Of a DNA stretch of 64,000 bases, positions 1 to 11,844 are shown one piece after another. The notes under the pieces were generated by a model, which worked only from the letters and a program-made list of their open reading frames with translations, ran no database searches and was not told the origin of the DNA. The stretch lies in contig ML769392.1 of assembly GCA_009733575.1 (NCBI GenBank), positions 522,653 to 586,652 on the forward strand, written 5' to 3'. Position 1 is the stretch's first letter. Every line of letters begins with the position of its first letter. The DNA is from Gymnopus androsaceus JB14 (Eukaryota > Basidiomycota > Agaricomycetes > Agaricales > Omphalotaceae). Position numbers and translations under genes: made by a program.

Positions 1-1757
1 TGCACGCGAAACAGCGAAAGAGCAGCTGCACGACCTCTGCAGTGGTGTTAGGCACTCCAGAAGATGCTGCTTCCATCTGGACGTCGCCTTCCGCATCTTT
101 AGCATGTTCGATCGACGTCGACAGCTCGTTCAATTGGGCAGATTGCCCGGGCACCATTTCTAAACAACCCATGCAAACACCGCCCTTGGTGCAATAACCT
201 AAGGTAGCAATACATGAGGAAGGGTAAAGATCGATCAACGAATACCCACTCACTACATATGAAGTCTGTCATCTCGTTGATGTCTAGGCCAGGCCGCTTT
301 CGGGGACCATCTTTTTCTACGCTGAGCTCTTCTCCCTCGTGCTCCTTCAGCCATTCAACTCGGTCACGCTCTCGTGCTGCCTTTAGTATTTCTTCTTGGT
401 CGACCCGTGAGAGACAGGACCAGTGTACGGACACCGGACATTTCAAACTTGGGAGGATTTCTGTGAATAAGAATACCTAGCAGAAAGATGTAATATCACC
501 CACCAACGGACCCAACCTCCCTTGGACTTTATACGCTCGACTTCATCGTCCTCCTCTTCTTCTTCATCCGAATTCCTTTTTCGTCGCTTTCCCTTTTTCG
601 CTCGTTTTGTCTCTTTTTGAAGTAACATATGTGCAGGGTTCTCATGACACTTTCCACATCTCAACCAATGCTCTCTGAGCTCTCTCGTGTTCGGATCGGG
701 ATCTTCGTCGAATTCATCGACAGAGCGAAAACATCCGTACTCCGGCTTAGTCCCCGTGTAAGCTTTCTTACCACCGCGACCCTTGCTTTTCCCATTCTCT
801 CTGCCCTTCGAGGCCTTGCCGCGTGTGCTAACACTATATTCATCACTTTCACTAAGAGCCGACTGCGAAAAGTCTTCATCGTCCAGCCGGATCTTGGTTG
901 GCTTGAGTCGCTGAGAACGACGTCGAGTTCGGGGACCATTCGACTCGTCATCTTCCGAATCCGAAACAGGATATACCGTCCTACTTCGAGTCTTCCTCGG
1001 GCTGAAAGGCAGAGTGGACGACTGCGTTTTGTGGCGCAAGCTCCTTCGCGTAGCAGGTCTCTCGGATTCCTCTCCACTGTACGGATCTTCTTCGGACTCT
1101 GGAACCTCAGATTCGTCGCTGTACTGGCTTCCATGAGCAGAAGACGCGCTTATCGAAGCACGCCGTTTGTTGATAGTGAGCCTGAACTGTATACGCCATT
1201 TGGGATGAACCTGAGCGCTTGAGGGATCGAATGGCTCGAGATTCCCATCTTCCTTTTTTGCGTCTAAAAATCAGAGTGAGAATGCACTTAGGTTATACAA
1301 AGAAAAGCACTCACCATAGGCCGCGATGAGATCAGGATATGTTTGAACGAATTCTTGGGCTGGAAACTAGCGATTTCACGCGTTAATCATCAGGGAACGC
1401 GTCCATTTAAGAGCACTCACGCCGCGAATTGATTCCTTTTTCAAAGCGACCATAGTACAAAGGCCCCATGAGATCATCGACAGCTTCTCCAACAACCTCG
1501 TCTACTTTGATTGACTTGTCCAATGGAGGAACAAGACTTTCATATAGAGCCTTGTTTGTTTCAGGAAGACGAGGAAGAGAAACGTAAGGAAGGAGTCGTG
1601 GTTTGGTATTTTTGGTAGATTTTTCGTCGGAGCTAGAGGCAATTTCGAACCTATTTTCAGGAGGGGAGACAGAAACCATTTCTGGCTCTGATTCAGCCAT
1701 GACAGTGGACGTTGAAAAGAGCTGAAGAGCAGAAGCGTCAGCAATGAGTCCGGCCAT
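1..1757 (-). CDS. CHD/Mit1-type chromatin remodeller, N-terminal part (runs off left edge)
   Basis: The protein starts with ATG at 1757-1755 and reads leftwards through short introns; exons are about 1757-1421, 1359-1315, 1263 to about 510, then pieces down to base 1. After an acidic, basic-rich linker there is a PHD-like Cys/His arrangement: CGKCHENPAH, then CPVSVHWSCLSR, then ICSYC and VCMGC. This spacing resembles the N-terminal PHD of fungal CHD3/Mit1 remodellers, nuclear ATPases that slide nucleosomes and help repress transcription. The chromodomain and SNF2 ATPase would lie off the window, so the family call is inference; any PHD-containing chromatin protein remains possible. The exon 3 donor and the following junctions are my best reading and are not certain. 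Confidence 0.5.
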
Positions 1758-2291
1758 CGGCCGGCCACAGCCGTAAAGTGCCGGTAACCCCTTTGGTCAC
1801 CTATTTTAACATTAATCTACAGTAATGCACTGTACAATTACAAACTCTTCAATGAAATTAATTCATAGATTCAAATAAATGATCCTGCCACAGTATCATA
1901 TCTATCTGTCAGTGAGAGCTTTCATATACTTATCGGTTATAATTTTTCTCGGACTTGTAACCTGTAAGAGACAGGAGTTGAATATACTTTCCAAGTATGG
2001 GGTCCAAGTGAAGTGAAGGAGACTACCAAATTCTGCCCCGCTTGATTTATTTTTGGGACAGACTTGGGACCTTGGGTGCACCGACAGTCCTTCTGAATTA
2101 TCGGGTGAGGCATCGGCATACACCCACAGCCTGGTTTTGTCCATCCTTCAAGGCAGTGATACGGGACGGAGCCAACGGTCACTTAGTTCAGGTTCAGATA
2201 CGCAAAATGAATCGACTTTTGTTGCGAAAGTCGCGAGTTAACTGGTCCAACAAAGTCGCCTCCGTTAAAGGACAGCTTGAGGCTAGCTGGA
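1758..2291. other. intergenic, no gene seen
   Basis: This AT-rich stretch lies between the start of the remodeller and the stop of the next minus-strand gene. Short open frames occur on both strands, but none shows a conserved motif or a convincing splice pattern. It should hold the remodeller promoter. Confidence 0.6.
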
Positions 2292-3291
2292 TTATAAGAG
2301 CATAGTTGTTTTTCTTTGGATTACAAGTATTGATATTAGAATATGTTCGAAAAATTCATCACGAAACCCGTCAGGAAATATTGTCAGAATTGCGTCTGGT
2401 AATGGCGGTGGAGCGAGCACTGGAGGAGGAATAAATGTGGCAAGCTGAACGGATAAGCCATCTAGGCCATAACACTACACAGTGTGAATCGAGGACAGCG
2501 AACTAAGAAAAAAAACAACTGACAATACACATCGGAGAGCCGTCTTCCAGTCTTGTTCGACAATCCCATCGCAATCGTACATCACCATGTGTCCAAAACC
2601 AGTCTCCCTTGATGAAAGAGCAGAGTTAAGAATAGGCCAAGGATAGTTGGGCTGCACTCAACTCTGGATGCACTTGAAACCACATTTGAAAGTCGAATGG
2701 GTGGCTCACTGACCATGCTGAGCACACCACGGGTATGATGTAAGGATACCCTGTTTGCAAGCACAGATGAATTGAGAAGGAAGTCAAGTTTTGGTCAACT
2801 CGACTTACTCAAATTCTCCAACAAATTGTAATTCCTCTAGGTTGGTTTCGGATAAGATCATTTCAACCTTGGTGACAGTCGAGATTGGAAGAAAAGGATT
2901 CAAGTTGAGCGAAGCAGAGATTTTATATGAAGGTGATGCATTGGAAGGAGGTACAAGCAGCATGAAATTCTCTCCCCAGTCTGTGAACGAATAGCTTATC
3001 GGATGATTAGGACGATTATGACGCGCGTACCTATGATCAAAACAAACGAGCTGAGTGTTAATAATCGCGACAATGAGGGGTAACAGTAAATACTGAGGAG
3101 GTCGAGCGGCTTCAGAAATATTATAATCAGGAAGTATCGAAGAAACTGGAGAGGCACTACGGTCAATTTCATCCGTCTCATCAGACGCGTTATGACTGGG
3201 CGCAAACAATCAAAAAAGCACCCCGATAATTGCAGGACAAATGCACGCACTCTACAGGGGAAACGGTTGGAGTCTCTGCGCCGGAGCTCAT
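2292..3291 (-). CDS. DUF6593-like conserved basidiomycete protein
   Basis: Start is ATG at 3291-3289. The first exon ends at 3251 with donor GTGCGT, and exon 2 resumes at 3195. Two or three further introns are needed (donors GTAAGT near 2800, GTCAGT near 2713), and the stop is at 2294-2292. The protein is about 250 residues. Its middle holds SYSFTDWGENF and a beta-rich segment, and the C-terminus has IFPDGFRD followed by the hydrophobic end ILISILVIQRK. A hydrophobic strand ending in basic residues is typical of the DUF6593 family of agaric proteins, whose function is unknown. The family call rests on remembered pattern, not a search. It is transcribed away from the esterase gene, with 96 bp between the two start codons. 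Confidence 0.45.
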
Positions 3292-3387
3292 GAGGGTACG
3301 AAGAAGAAAGCCACGGTCCGGAAGTCCGGAATAAGATGTTAATCAATCTATGACGATCCTATCGATTCAACTTGGTTTCAAACAACC

Positions 3388-4724
3388 ATGTCTTCTTCAC
3401 CCATCCTTGAAAAGGTTTCATCTAATAAGACTTTCGAAGGGGAGCTTATCAAGTACAAGTTCAAGGTAAGAAGTCTGCTCGAGAAGCTTTGAACACGCAC
3501 ATACACACAAATACAATCGATAGTCAGCCGCACTCGGTGGTCTTTCAACCAACTTCAATCTCTTCCTTCCTTTAAACGCTAGCTCTTCAAACAAGGTAAA
3601 AGGCTTCTTTTCTTTCCTTGATAGCATAACCTTACCATTACCGTCCTTCTCCTCCTCCGCTGCTCCCGCACATCCCTTCACAGGCTCCCGTACTTATTTA
3701 TCTAGCGGGACTCACATGTACCGAAGAACAAGGGTAAGGGGATAGACTCTTTCATCTAAAACATGATATGATAGCTGCGTTGCAGAGCTCAGAAGGGTTC
3801 ATTCATTGGCCCCGCATCGTCTCAAGGGATTGCTTTACTCTTTCCTGATACGTCTCCAAGAGGTGCTGGTATCGAGGGCGAAGACGACGATTGGGACTTC
3901 GGAACAGGCGCTGGGTCAGTCTTAAGAGCTCGTTATCTTTATTCTCGCCAACTCTTTTCAGCTTCTACGTGAACGCCACCCACCCAAAGTTTTCGTCTCA
4001 CTACAACATGTACACTCATGTTATGTTGGAGCTACCTCAAGTCATCGAAGCGGCTGGGATTCCTATCGTCAGTATTCATTTGGCTCTCTCACACAAGTTC
4101 TAATCTTGCTTTGACGTAGGACTGGAAACGACAATCTATCTTTGGGCATAGTATGGGTGGGCACGGAGCGTTGACTCTGTACTTATCGTCGCAGAAGCAA
4201 TATCGCTCGGCATCTGCTTTTGCTCCTATCGCCAACCCCACCAAGTGTCCCTGGGGAGAAAAGGCCTTTTCAGGTTATCTCCAAGGCGGCATTGAAGAAG
4301 CGAAAGAGAAATATGACGCAACTGAACTGATTTCCAAGTCCAAAGAACCCGTGCATATCCTCATTGATTTCGTGAGTATAAAATGTTCAATGTCCTCTCA
4401 CGGCGCTCATCTTTATATTTAGGGTACGGCAGATAACTTTTACAAGCAAGGACAGCTTTTGCCGGAGAACTTCCTCAAAGCTGCCAGAGATGCAGGCTAC
4501 GATGAATTCCAAGTACGAGTCCGAAGTCAGGAGGGGTACGATCACAGCTACTACTTTGTGAGTGTCTGCCATATAGCCATTAATATGTACCACTAGTTGA
4601 TTAACGACACCGTTCAGATCTCCACTTTTGCCAGCGATCATGTCCACTGCAAGTAATATTTCGTTGCATTATTACTTTTAACTGACCCTGTTTACTAGTC
4701 CACGCCAACTTCCTGAAAGCGTAA
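3388..4724 (+). CDS. S-formylglutathione hydrolase (esterase D family)
   Basis: This cytosolic serine hydrolase would cleave S-formylglutathione to formate and glutathione, the last step of glutathione-dependent formaldehyde detoxification. The spliced protein is about 285 residues, the usual size. It shows GLTCTEE near the oxyanion hole, the DFGTGAGFYV block, the nucleophile elbow [10 protein letters not shown], the Asp region FGTADNFY and the His region [12 protein letters not shown]. Exons begin 3388-3465, 3524-3595 and 3684-3733, with the next starting at 3786. The last intron (4649-4698) is needed to give the family C-terminus DHVHFHANFL, and it starts with GC instead of GT. The frame is intact throughout. 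Confidence 0.93.
4649..4698 (+). other. GC-AG intron in S-formylglutathione hydrolase
   Basis: The donor is T|GCAAGT and the acceptor is TTTACTAG. Splicing here converts T plus TC into a Phe codon and restores the family ending HFHANFLKA. A GT reading of the same place gives an unrelated tail. Confidence 0.75.
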
Positions 4725-5690
4725 CCTCCAAATAGGCAAAAAAAAGATTGTATTACAAGTGTTTCGTACTTCTGTAACCTGAGGCATCGTTTCAGGATTG
4801 ATAACAGTGCAAGTAGTAAAATAATAAATGTATGCGTAAGCAATGAAGCCACTTCACTTCCCATGATCTTCATATTCGAAAACGTCTCTTTCTTGCGAGG
4901 ATACATCTTCAGATCGAATACTATATCTTGCTGAAGATACGGTATACGGTAAGGCCAGGAATGAGTCGAACATACGCATACAGTGTCAAAGCGTCAGTTA
5001 CAATTGATGCGGATAGTGACTTCTGGCCTGGTATCCCTCTATAACTGGAGGATGTCGGTATGATCTACTATATCAGCAGTAAAGATATTCTCTTTGGTCA
5101 CATCTGCGCCTTTCACGATTGGCCTGATACACCGATAAGTTAAGTATTCGTTCACTGGCCAACTAGTAGAAGTGATGCCAGTCACTTGCCCAAATTCTCC
5201 AAAAAATTGTCCTTTAGCTCGGTTTTATATATGCTTGTTGGCAAACGAGCTTGGAAGACAAAGCATTCAGATTTCGCGACGAATTAGAGATGTGAGACGT
5301 GCAAACAAGCTTTGACTGTTCCCGACATCTTCACCTGTCGAATAGTACCCTTACAACAACAAAGCGACCAAACTTATGGTGCGCTCACTATTAAAGTCGA
5401 TCAATAAGTATAGCTCAGTGGATAAAAAAACATATGCAGTAGTACATCGATGTAACAATGTCCAAGTTTCGATTAGCGTCGGCGGTAAGCAGGCAGGGTA
5501 GAATAATGAGTAAGAGCAAAGTATGCGAAGCATCCGTAACAGCAGGAGAAAGACTCGGTAAAATAACACTATCCATGAAGCATCCGGTAATAGCAGAAAG
5601 AAGACCCCAGTAGAATAATAATAGCAAATGTATGCGAGTATCAATGAAGCATCCAGTAACGGCAGAGCAAGGTCCTCAGAAGTTCCACAA
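4725..5690. repeat. intergenic with imperfect GAAGCATCC repeats
   Basis: No gene is supported. Three imperfect copies of a unit starting GAAGCATCC(A/G)GTAA lie at about 5527, 5577 and 5646. A related stretch with AAATGTATGCG and CAATGAAGC appears at about 4826 and again at about 5625. Long minus-strand frames here are low in complexity and have no motif. Confidence 0.5.
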
Positions 5691-7796
5691 TTAGATTTTT
5701 TCTGCAGGAGAAATAGAAGCGATAATCCGCGATTGGTAGGCGCCCTCGAGCATTTTGAGATCGCTTGTGATCCAGTAGCTTCGCAAAGCGTCATAGACAG
5801 TGGCACGCTGGGAAGGGTGGTGTATCAGCAACGCGCTAACCAAATCCTTGGCTGAAAACTGAATTTAGTATGGCAATTTTCTGTAGTCTTGCAACGTGAA
5901 ATACAACCTTCTGGGAGCTCGGACCAAAGAGCTTGATGAAAGTCTACTTGTCCGCTGACGATCCTTTCTTTGAGTCGGGCTTCGCCTCTTGAATACTGTT
6001 CAGAGAATCGAGAATCATCCCGAGAATCAGCCATGTGGCTAAACCAATCAGCGCATGAGTTGAATGGAGTGTCGTAATCGAACGGATGTGAGCCACTTGA
6101 AATAACGGAAATAGAGTTAGACACCATCGGAAGGAGAGACGAATAGCAGGCTAGTAGAACAAGTACGCACGAAAGCATAATATACAAGATGATACCGGCG
6201 CTCCAACAATCTGAAGGCATCCTGTAGGGTTCGCAGCTACATTAGTATCCTTGAACGCTCAATAGGAAGAAGACAAACCCAACGTATCCAAGGTGCTTCT
6301 GATCGAGAGCTAGAATACCTTCGGGAGGTAGATACGATACCGTACCGCAGACGTTGAATGTTTCTTGATAAGATTTTGGTCTGGCGAGCCCAAAGTCTGC
6401 GATTTGAATACGAGGATACGGCCCGGGAGCGTGAAGGAGGATGTTTTCGGGCTAATAGAGTCGTCAATTATCTGGCAAAGTGACTGTGACTAGCGGTCGT
6501 TAAAATACCTTCAAGTCTGAGGTAAGGAAGATTGCAATTTAGAATCGACGGACAGTTTGGATGGAGAAATCATACCTCGGTGGGATATAGACTTGCCGTG
6601 GAGATACGCAAGCCCTTTGAGGAGTTGATACATAATGTACTTTCCTTCGGGTTCGTGCAAGTTAGACTGGGTATTTGTTTCTGAATAGCTGTTGATGTAG
6701 GTAAACAGATCGCCTCCTGTACACAGTTGCAAAAAGATATGACTGCAGAGTATGAGAAGGAAAATTCTCCAATGCGTTCAAGAGAGTGCATACATGAAGT
6801 TTTCGTGTTCTGCCGAATCATATATTCGATTAATATTGGGCTATACGGAGCGAAATAGCCTATTAGGCAGAGTAAGAGATAGTACGGAGCACTCACATGG
6901 TTCAAAGACATTAGTATCCCGACTTCCTTCATGACCTGACGTTCTTGCCCTTTCCTAGTCTTGATACTCTTGCACGCGACTTGACAGGACCTCGCGGTAC
7001 TAAACGCTAAATGTACTGTTGCGAATGAACCACTTCCTAGGCACTGTGAGGTGAGAATGTAGCGACCAATACGCTGAAGAGGACTGAGTAATGACACAAA
7101 TGGGTACAATATACGTTTTAACTAACCTTTTGAGCTGGTTGTTGAGGAGGAGTTGATTCGAATACGGTATTTTTTTCCGCGGTATTCTTCCAAACGTGCA
7201 TACATTTGAATGTCAGGGAGTCTGGGATACGGATTTCGTCTCCATCCATGACGATGACCGACGCCTTCCTGACGCGATGATTGTTGATAAATATGCCGTT
7301 TTTGGACTGATCCTGTGCGACTCAATCAGAGCGAGTAACCAAGTTTAAAGAAAGAGCACGTACCTGACAAGACACAACGACTCCACCACTTTGCGAACGA
7401 ACACTTCAAAACATCCCGAATCAAACTAGAATCTTGTGTACTCGCGAGAAAAAGGAACATACGCAAAAATAGTGCAATGCAGGCCGGACACTGAACTGTC
7501 TGGAATCACATAGGAGCTGGGTAGATATCGTTGAGCGAAGATATTTGAAATATGCCAGGTATTGCTCACCACCACTCTGGATTTCTTCCGATGGTAATCG
7601 GTCTTTTAAGACTCAAGCCAATAACTGAAGATATGTTTAATGTCGATCACATCGAAAAAGACAGATATTTACCTTCTTTGCGCCCTTCCTTGACCGTTAC
7701 AAATTTCGCGCATACATTCGCAATGGAACTTCGAGAGTAGGAAGTTATCGTTGGAGGGGATAGGTATGTTTGTGGGCGAGATAGTTGCGTAGCCAT
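5691..7796 (-). CDS. FHA-domain checkpoint kinase (Chk2/Rad53/Cds1-like)
   Basis: This nuclear Ser/Thr kinase of the DNA-damage response pairs an FHA phosphothreonine-binding domain with a kinase domain. Start is ATG at 7796-7794; the stop is at 5693-5691. FHA landmarks are ITIGRNPEW, SSVSGLHC, DQSKNGIFINN and MDGDEIRI. Kinase landmarks follow: glycine loop LGSGSFATVHLA, catalytic Lys in VACKSIK, HRDLKPENIL, IADFGLARP, and the C-lobe SDCWSAGIILYIMLSGSHPF. The catalytic loop is assembled across an 8-nt micro-exon. The N-terminus is short and I see no SQ/TQ cluster, so a Dun1-like or other FHA-kinase role is possible. The frame is intact. Confidence 0.88.
6509..6516 (-). other. 8-nt micro-exon in the FHA kinase
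   Basis: The exon ACTTGAAG sits between introns 6517-6575 (59 nt) and 6452-6508 (57 nt). It supplies D-L-K in the invariant HRDLKPEN loop: the upstream exon ends CACCGAG and the downstream exon starts CCCGAAAAC. Confidence 0.85.
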
Positions 7797-8025
7797 ATGT
7801 CCTGGAAGAGTAATTTCGAGAGCTTTCAAGGAGCAGGAAAGAACTTGGAAAGAAAGAAACGCGCATCACGTTTTAATAGCCTCTCAGAGTGTCACGTGCA
7901 ACGTGTTGTGGGCGCTAAACCGACTGAATCCGAGCATACTCGAAGTAAACTACATAGCTACATTCGTATACATCGCATAGAACTCGAAAAGAAACGTTGT
8001 ATCTACTGTCTGGGCGACTACACCG

Positions 8026-10388
8026 TCAATCGTATCCCTTCCCACTTCTCTGTTTTACTCGCTTGGGCTTTTTGTGCTTTTTACTACTCAAGTCTCGATC
8101 GTTGCTAGCCAATACGGATGCCATCCTCGCATATTTCGGTTGAATCACGGTCCCGTTATTAGCAACCGAGTTCTGATGTGGAAAAGCAGTGGCCCGAGAA
8201 AATTCTTTCCCTCCGTGCACGACCCCATTCGCGTAAACAGCCCCCGCAGCAGACTTGTCGTCAAAAAATTGTTGATCCAATGCCTGCGATTTCTGTCCTT
8301 GACCAAGAGCAGGAAGAATCGATTGCGAAAGAGGAGCTGATGCAACAAAAGTGTCCGCGTCTTTGCCCACTCGAGTCACTGGAGCCTTCTTTTTGCCAGC
8401 CACTCGTCGGATTGAGATCTCATGAGTCTCAGCATTGAAGTCCTTTTCATCAACTCCCGGAGTCGGATGACAGAACAGCAGCTTGCCGTTCACGTAGTCC
8501 TTTAGGATGTATCGTGCGGCACGGGCTTCGTCCGGATTACCCTGGCCGGATCGCGTATAACCGCGAGCAACTAAGGGAATACGCGTCAAATTCCGCGAAA
8601 CAATTCATGAATGCAGCTTACTAGCATAGGCAATCAAGAAATTTTCAGCTGTAACCTGCCCATTTCCGCCTTCTTCAATTCCTCGTACTTTTATTGAAAG
8701 TCCATACGTAGCCTCGAGCACTTCCTTGGGAATTCGTTGCACGACCAAGGAGACTGGAGCGGTGTACTCTTTCATCTGATCGATAGGAAGCACACCGTCA
8801 CAGACCAGCGCCGCTTTCGTTGTAGCAAATTGAGGGAACACCAGACCTGGACAATCGCATAGCACGATCGAGTCAGATAGATGGATTGTCTGAAAATGCT
8901 TTGTTTTTCCAGGAGTCGAGGAGACGCTGACTTTCTTTTCGCCCAACAAGGAATTGATGGTGCTGGATTTTCCGACGTTGGGATAGCCAACAAGACCGAC
9001 CATCAACTTTGGTGGAGGGTTGCCGGAGGCGTCAGCAAAAGCTAGAGCTCCTTAGCATAGAGAACAGAGACGAATATAATTGAAATACATACCACTTAAA
9101 TCGGGAGACTTTTTCACAAAGAGATCCTCTAATTCCAATACCGACAAGACACGAGCTCTTGGATCTATATCTTCGACATCCTCTTCATCCGCAGAAAGAT
9201 AATAATCTTCGTCAGTGGAAACACTCTCCGAATTAGAGTCGTCTCCGGGAACGTTTGGTTCGTCCTCAGAGCTATCCTCCTCTTCCTCTTCTGCTGCTTC
9301 AGGTTCGGTTATACTTTCCTGCGCTTTGAGAGCAGCTTCACGACGCGCTTCTTGGATTGCGGCTGCATTCGCCGCAGAAAAGAAAGCATACTGGATGCCT
9401 TGTGAATCGAAATAATCAGCCCATATCACCCTAGAAGGAGATGTACTGTTTCAGGCATTATTCGTATATTATCAAAAGACTAGCACTGACCTTTGCCGTC
9501 GAGTCAACAAGTCCGCTTTGTTGAATGAGCAGTAAGCTCCGTCGTATCCCTTTTCCAGTCCCTTTTTCTCCTTCAGGTCCTTCGACATCGCCTATGTAGT
9601 CTTCCAGATCTTCACAACGGAATCGCAGAGGATTTCGGGCGTCAACGATTTGGACGATTAGATGAGAACGCTCCAGGACACGCCACAGTTGTCGCCAGAC
9701 TTCCAAATTACGCTCAAATGGTGTAAGTAGAAAGTTTTCCTCTTCCTGCAGCCTGCAAAGAATAAGGAGACTGAACACAAGAGATTAGAATTAATTTCAT
9801 ACACTGCCAATCCTCTGCGCCAGTCCAAGAACGCAGCCTTTTCCTGCCTCTCAAGTTCGACAGGAGTCATTGATTTGGTCCAAGGAGGCCTCCTAGGAAC
9901 CCTCAGTCGCTGCTTATTTTCTTGATGCTTCTTCAAGGTCTTCTTCTCTTCGACTTCGCTTAGCAAATAAGGATTTTGAGATGTATCTGCCGATTGTTGG
10001 ATGACCCTAACGTTCCTACGTTCTAAATCAATCAGCCTTAATCATAACTAATACTCATTGAAATAATCACCTGCAGTAAAGTCAGTTTCAGCCAATTGAG
10101 CCGTAGCTGAGGAATTCATCTAGATCTCGTTCTTGTGTTACAGATTTTAGTCGGGAAGTTGAATCAACATCTGTGGTATACTAAGCAATAAAGTGAGCGA
10201 AATAATTTCGAGGTATAGAAGGCACGGATTGACGCACCATCCCAGATTCCTGCATTCTCCGTGCATCCTTGACCTTTCTATTGATGATCGCTCGACCGAG
10301 GCCACTGGGATTAGGATCTCTTGCTTTGGTAGGCTGTTGAAATATGAATGAGTACGAGAGCAGATGAGCCAGGAATATCGCTTGCCAT
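8026..10388 (-). CDS. LSG1: LSG1 large-subunit GTPase (60S export adaptor release)
   Basis: This cytoplasmic circularly permuted GTPase releases Nmd3 from the nascent 60S subunit. Landmarks in order are GLGRAIINRKVKDAR, SVTQERDLDEF, LRVPRRPPWTK, TPFERNLEVWRQLWRVLERS, VDARNPLRFRCEDLE, the G4 box NKADLL, an acidic linker, G1 GYPNVGKSSTINSL, G2/G3 STPGKTKHFQT and DCPGLVFP, and a basic C-terminal tail. Permuted order (G4 before G1) is the family hallmark. Start ATG 10388-10386 is followed at once by a GC-AG intron. Two places need a 1-nt correction to keep the conserved frame: about 10106-10111 and about 9523, inside the G4 box. It shares a 57-bp divergent promoter with the LYR gene. Confidence 0.92.
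10334..10385 (-). other. LSG1: GC-AG intron directly after the LSG1 start codon
   Basis: ATG|GCAAGC ... CAACAG|CCTACC gives MPTKARDPNPSGLGRA, which matches the Pro/Lys-rich N-terminus usual for fungal LSG1. The 52-nt length fits the other introns. No GT donor at a plausible distance was found. Confidence 0.6.
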
Positions 10389-10445
10389 GATCGTTCGGTG
10401 CAAGAGTTTGTAATCAAAAAAAGATCAAAGCGTAATTCCCGAGCC
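10389..10445. promoter_or_regulatory. 57-bp divergent promoter, LSG1 / LYR protein
   Basis: Only 57 bp separate the two start codons, so the two 5' leaders and core promoters must overlap or be very short. I see no clear TATA box. Confidence 0.55.
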
Positions 10446-11715
10446 ATGTGGGCTATGACATCCTTGTCTTCTCTTTACCGAAACTACCTTCGTCAAGTCA
10501 GAAGCCTGCCTCATCATTATCTTCGGTGAGCACAATTCTTTCGACCGCTACTGCTCTTAACAATCATATCCAGCCAATTTTTTCAAGTCAAAGCTTCCGA
10601 TGATTTTCGTGCTATTGCGGCCACTCCTCTAAGAAAGCCACACCTCCGACAACAGAAGATCAGACGCGTATCAAAGGTTGGCCGTTTAATTATTATAATA
10701 GCTACCAAGATAACATGTCTTGCAGGACTTGCGCAGAATCAAACTTGCCCTTACTGGCCGTCACGATGCGTTTAGTTATATACTGGATCTGGCATACGGC
10801 AGAAGAGGAAAACTAAAATGGGAGCTTATGGAGGTACGGTCCAGTCCAGCTCATTCGTTTGATTCCTTCCTGATCTTTTTTCAGCCTCTTTTGATCCAAC
10901 CGAATGCTCCACCTCCCGATCCTATAATTCGTTCAGTACCCAAATCACGTCCTCCAGTATACTCACCCGAGCTAAAAGCCTTGCTTACCAACTCGGCGTC
11001 TCGAGAGAAGCCTCTGGAACTTCATCAACTCAAGTTTCCTCCTACTTTATCTCCTCGTGCCAACCCAACTCGGAAGAAGCTCGCCTACTTGGGCCTCTTA
11101 GTAAACGCCTGGAGTTCAATACTCGTTGGCGGTACTTTGAGCGAGAGTGGAAGAAAGTCTACCCACCACTAGAAGTTGCAGTTCAGAAGGAGAAGACGGG
11201 ACGTTCTCCACAAACGCGACTGATGTCTCCCTCGCAGGAGCGAACGCCATCGGTTTCCAGGATCAAGGGCTTATTGACCATATTAATGATATGGTTAGAC
11301 CTTCTGCTGCCACGTCTCCTATGACGCGGAGGGAACGTCTATCTTCCAATGCTCAACTGCCTCCGCCGACGCAGCGCCATCCCTCCCGCTGGCTTCGTCG
11401 CCGTTATCAGGATTTGCTGGGAAGACTCCCCATTCTCGTTTTTGGCACAGGGTCTAAAGCACCCAGCTTCAACGTGACCCTTCCACTCCATTCGATATCA
11501 GTCTTAGGTCGCTCAGCCGCTCACCGAAGGAGCGAACTTGATTCTGTCAATCTCGCTTGGCTTGAACGTGAAAACACCGTTGAAGCTAACAAGTCCAAGT
11601 CTAAAACAAAAGTACGTGCTTCCACGCGAATTGTGACCACTTGGAACACTAACAGTCGACGCCAGTCATTGGCGAAGGTTTAGAATGCATACGCTGCCGA
11701 CCCGAATTGCAGTAG
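10446..11715 (+). CDS. LYR-motif protein, Cup1-like (mitochondrial)
   Basis: The N-terminus reads SLYRNYLRQVRSLP, an LYR-type motif (L-Y-R with a following basic helix), used by mitochondrial assembly factors of respiratory complexes and Fe-S enzymes. The next exon holds FFQVKASDDFRAIAATPL. Later blocks RWRYFEREWKKVYPPLEV and PSRWLRRRYQDLLGRLP recall the fungal Cup1 family, whose exact role is unclear. Introns follow ...YLR, ...RRVSK and ...WELME; a last one probably follows KSKTK, giving a stop at 11713-11715. Two 1-nt frame breaks are needed, at about 11064-11066 (CCC run) and about 11195-11207. Without correction the protein would stop early. Confidence 0.7.
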
Positions 11716-11844
11716 AAAATGCTTCTTGGCCAGACTCGTGGCCAAATGACTCCTTGTAGAAAATGTGGAGCGTAGTAAGTAGGATATACAGAGCATAATA
11801 GTCCAAAGATGTAAAAATATAAATATGCATCCAAATTCCCTTTC

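Noticed and set aside
661..1222. Long frames opposite and alongside the remodeller exon
   Set aside because: They are shadows of the charged exon on the minus strand; no motif or start context.
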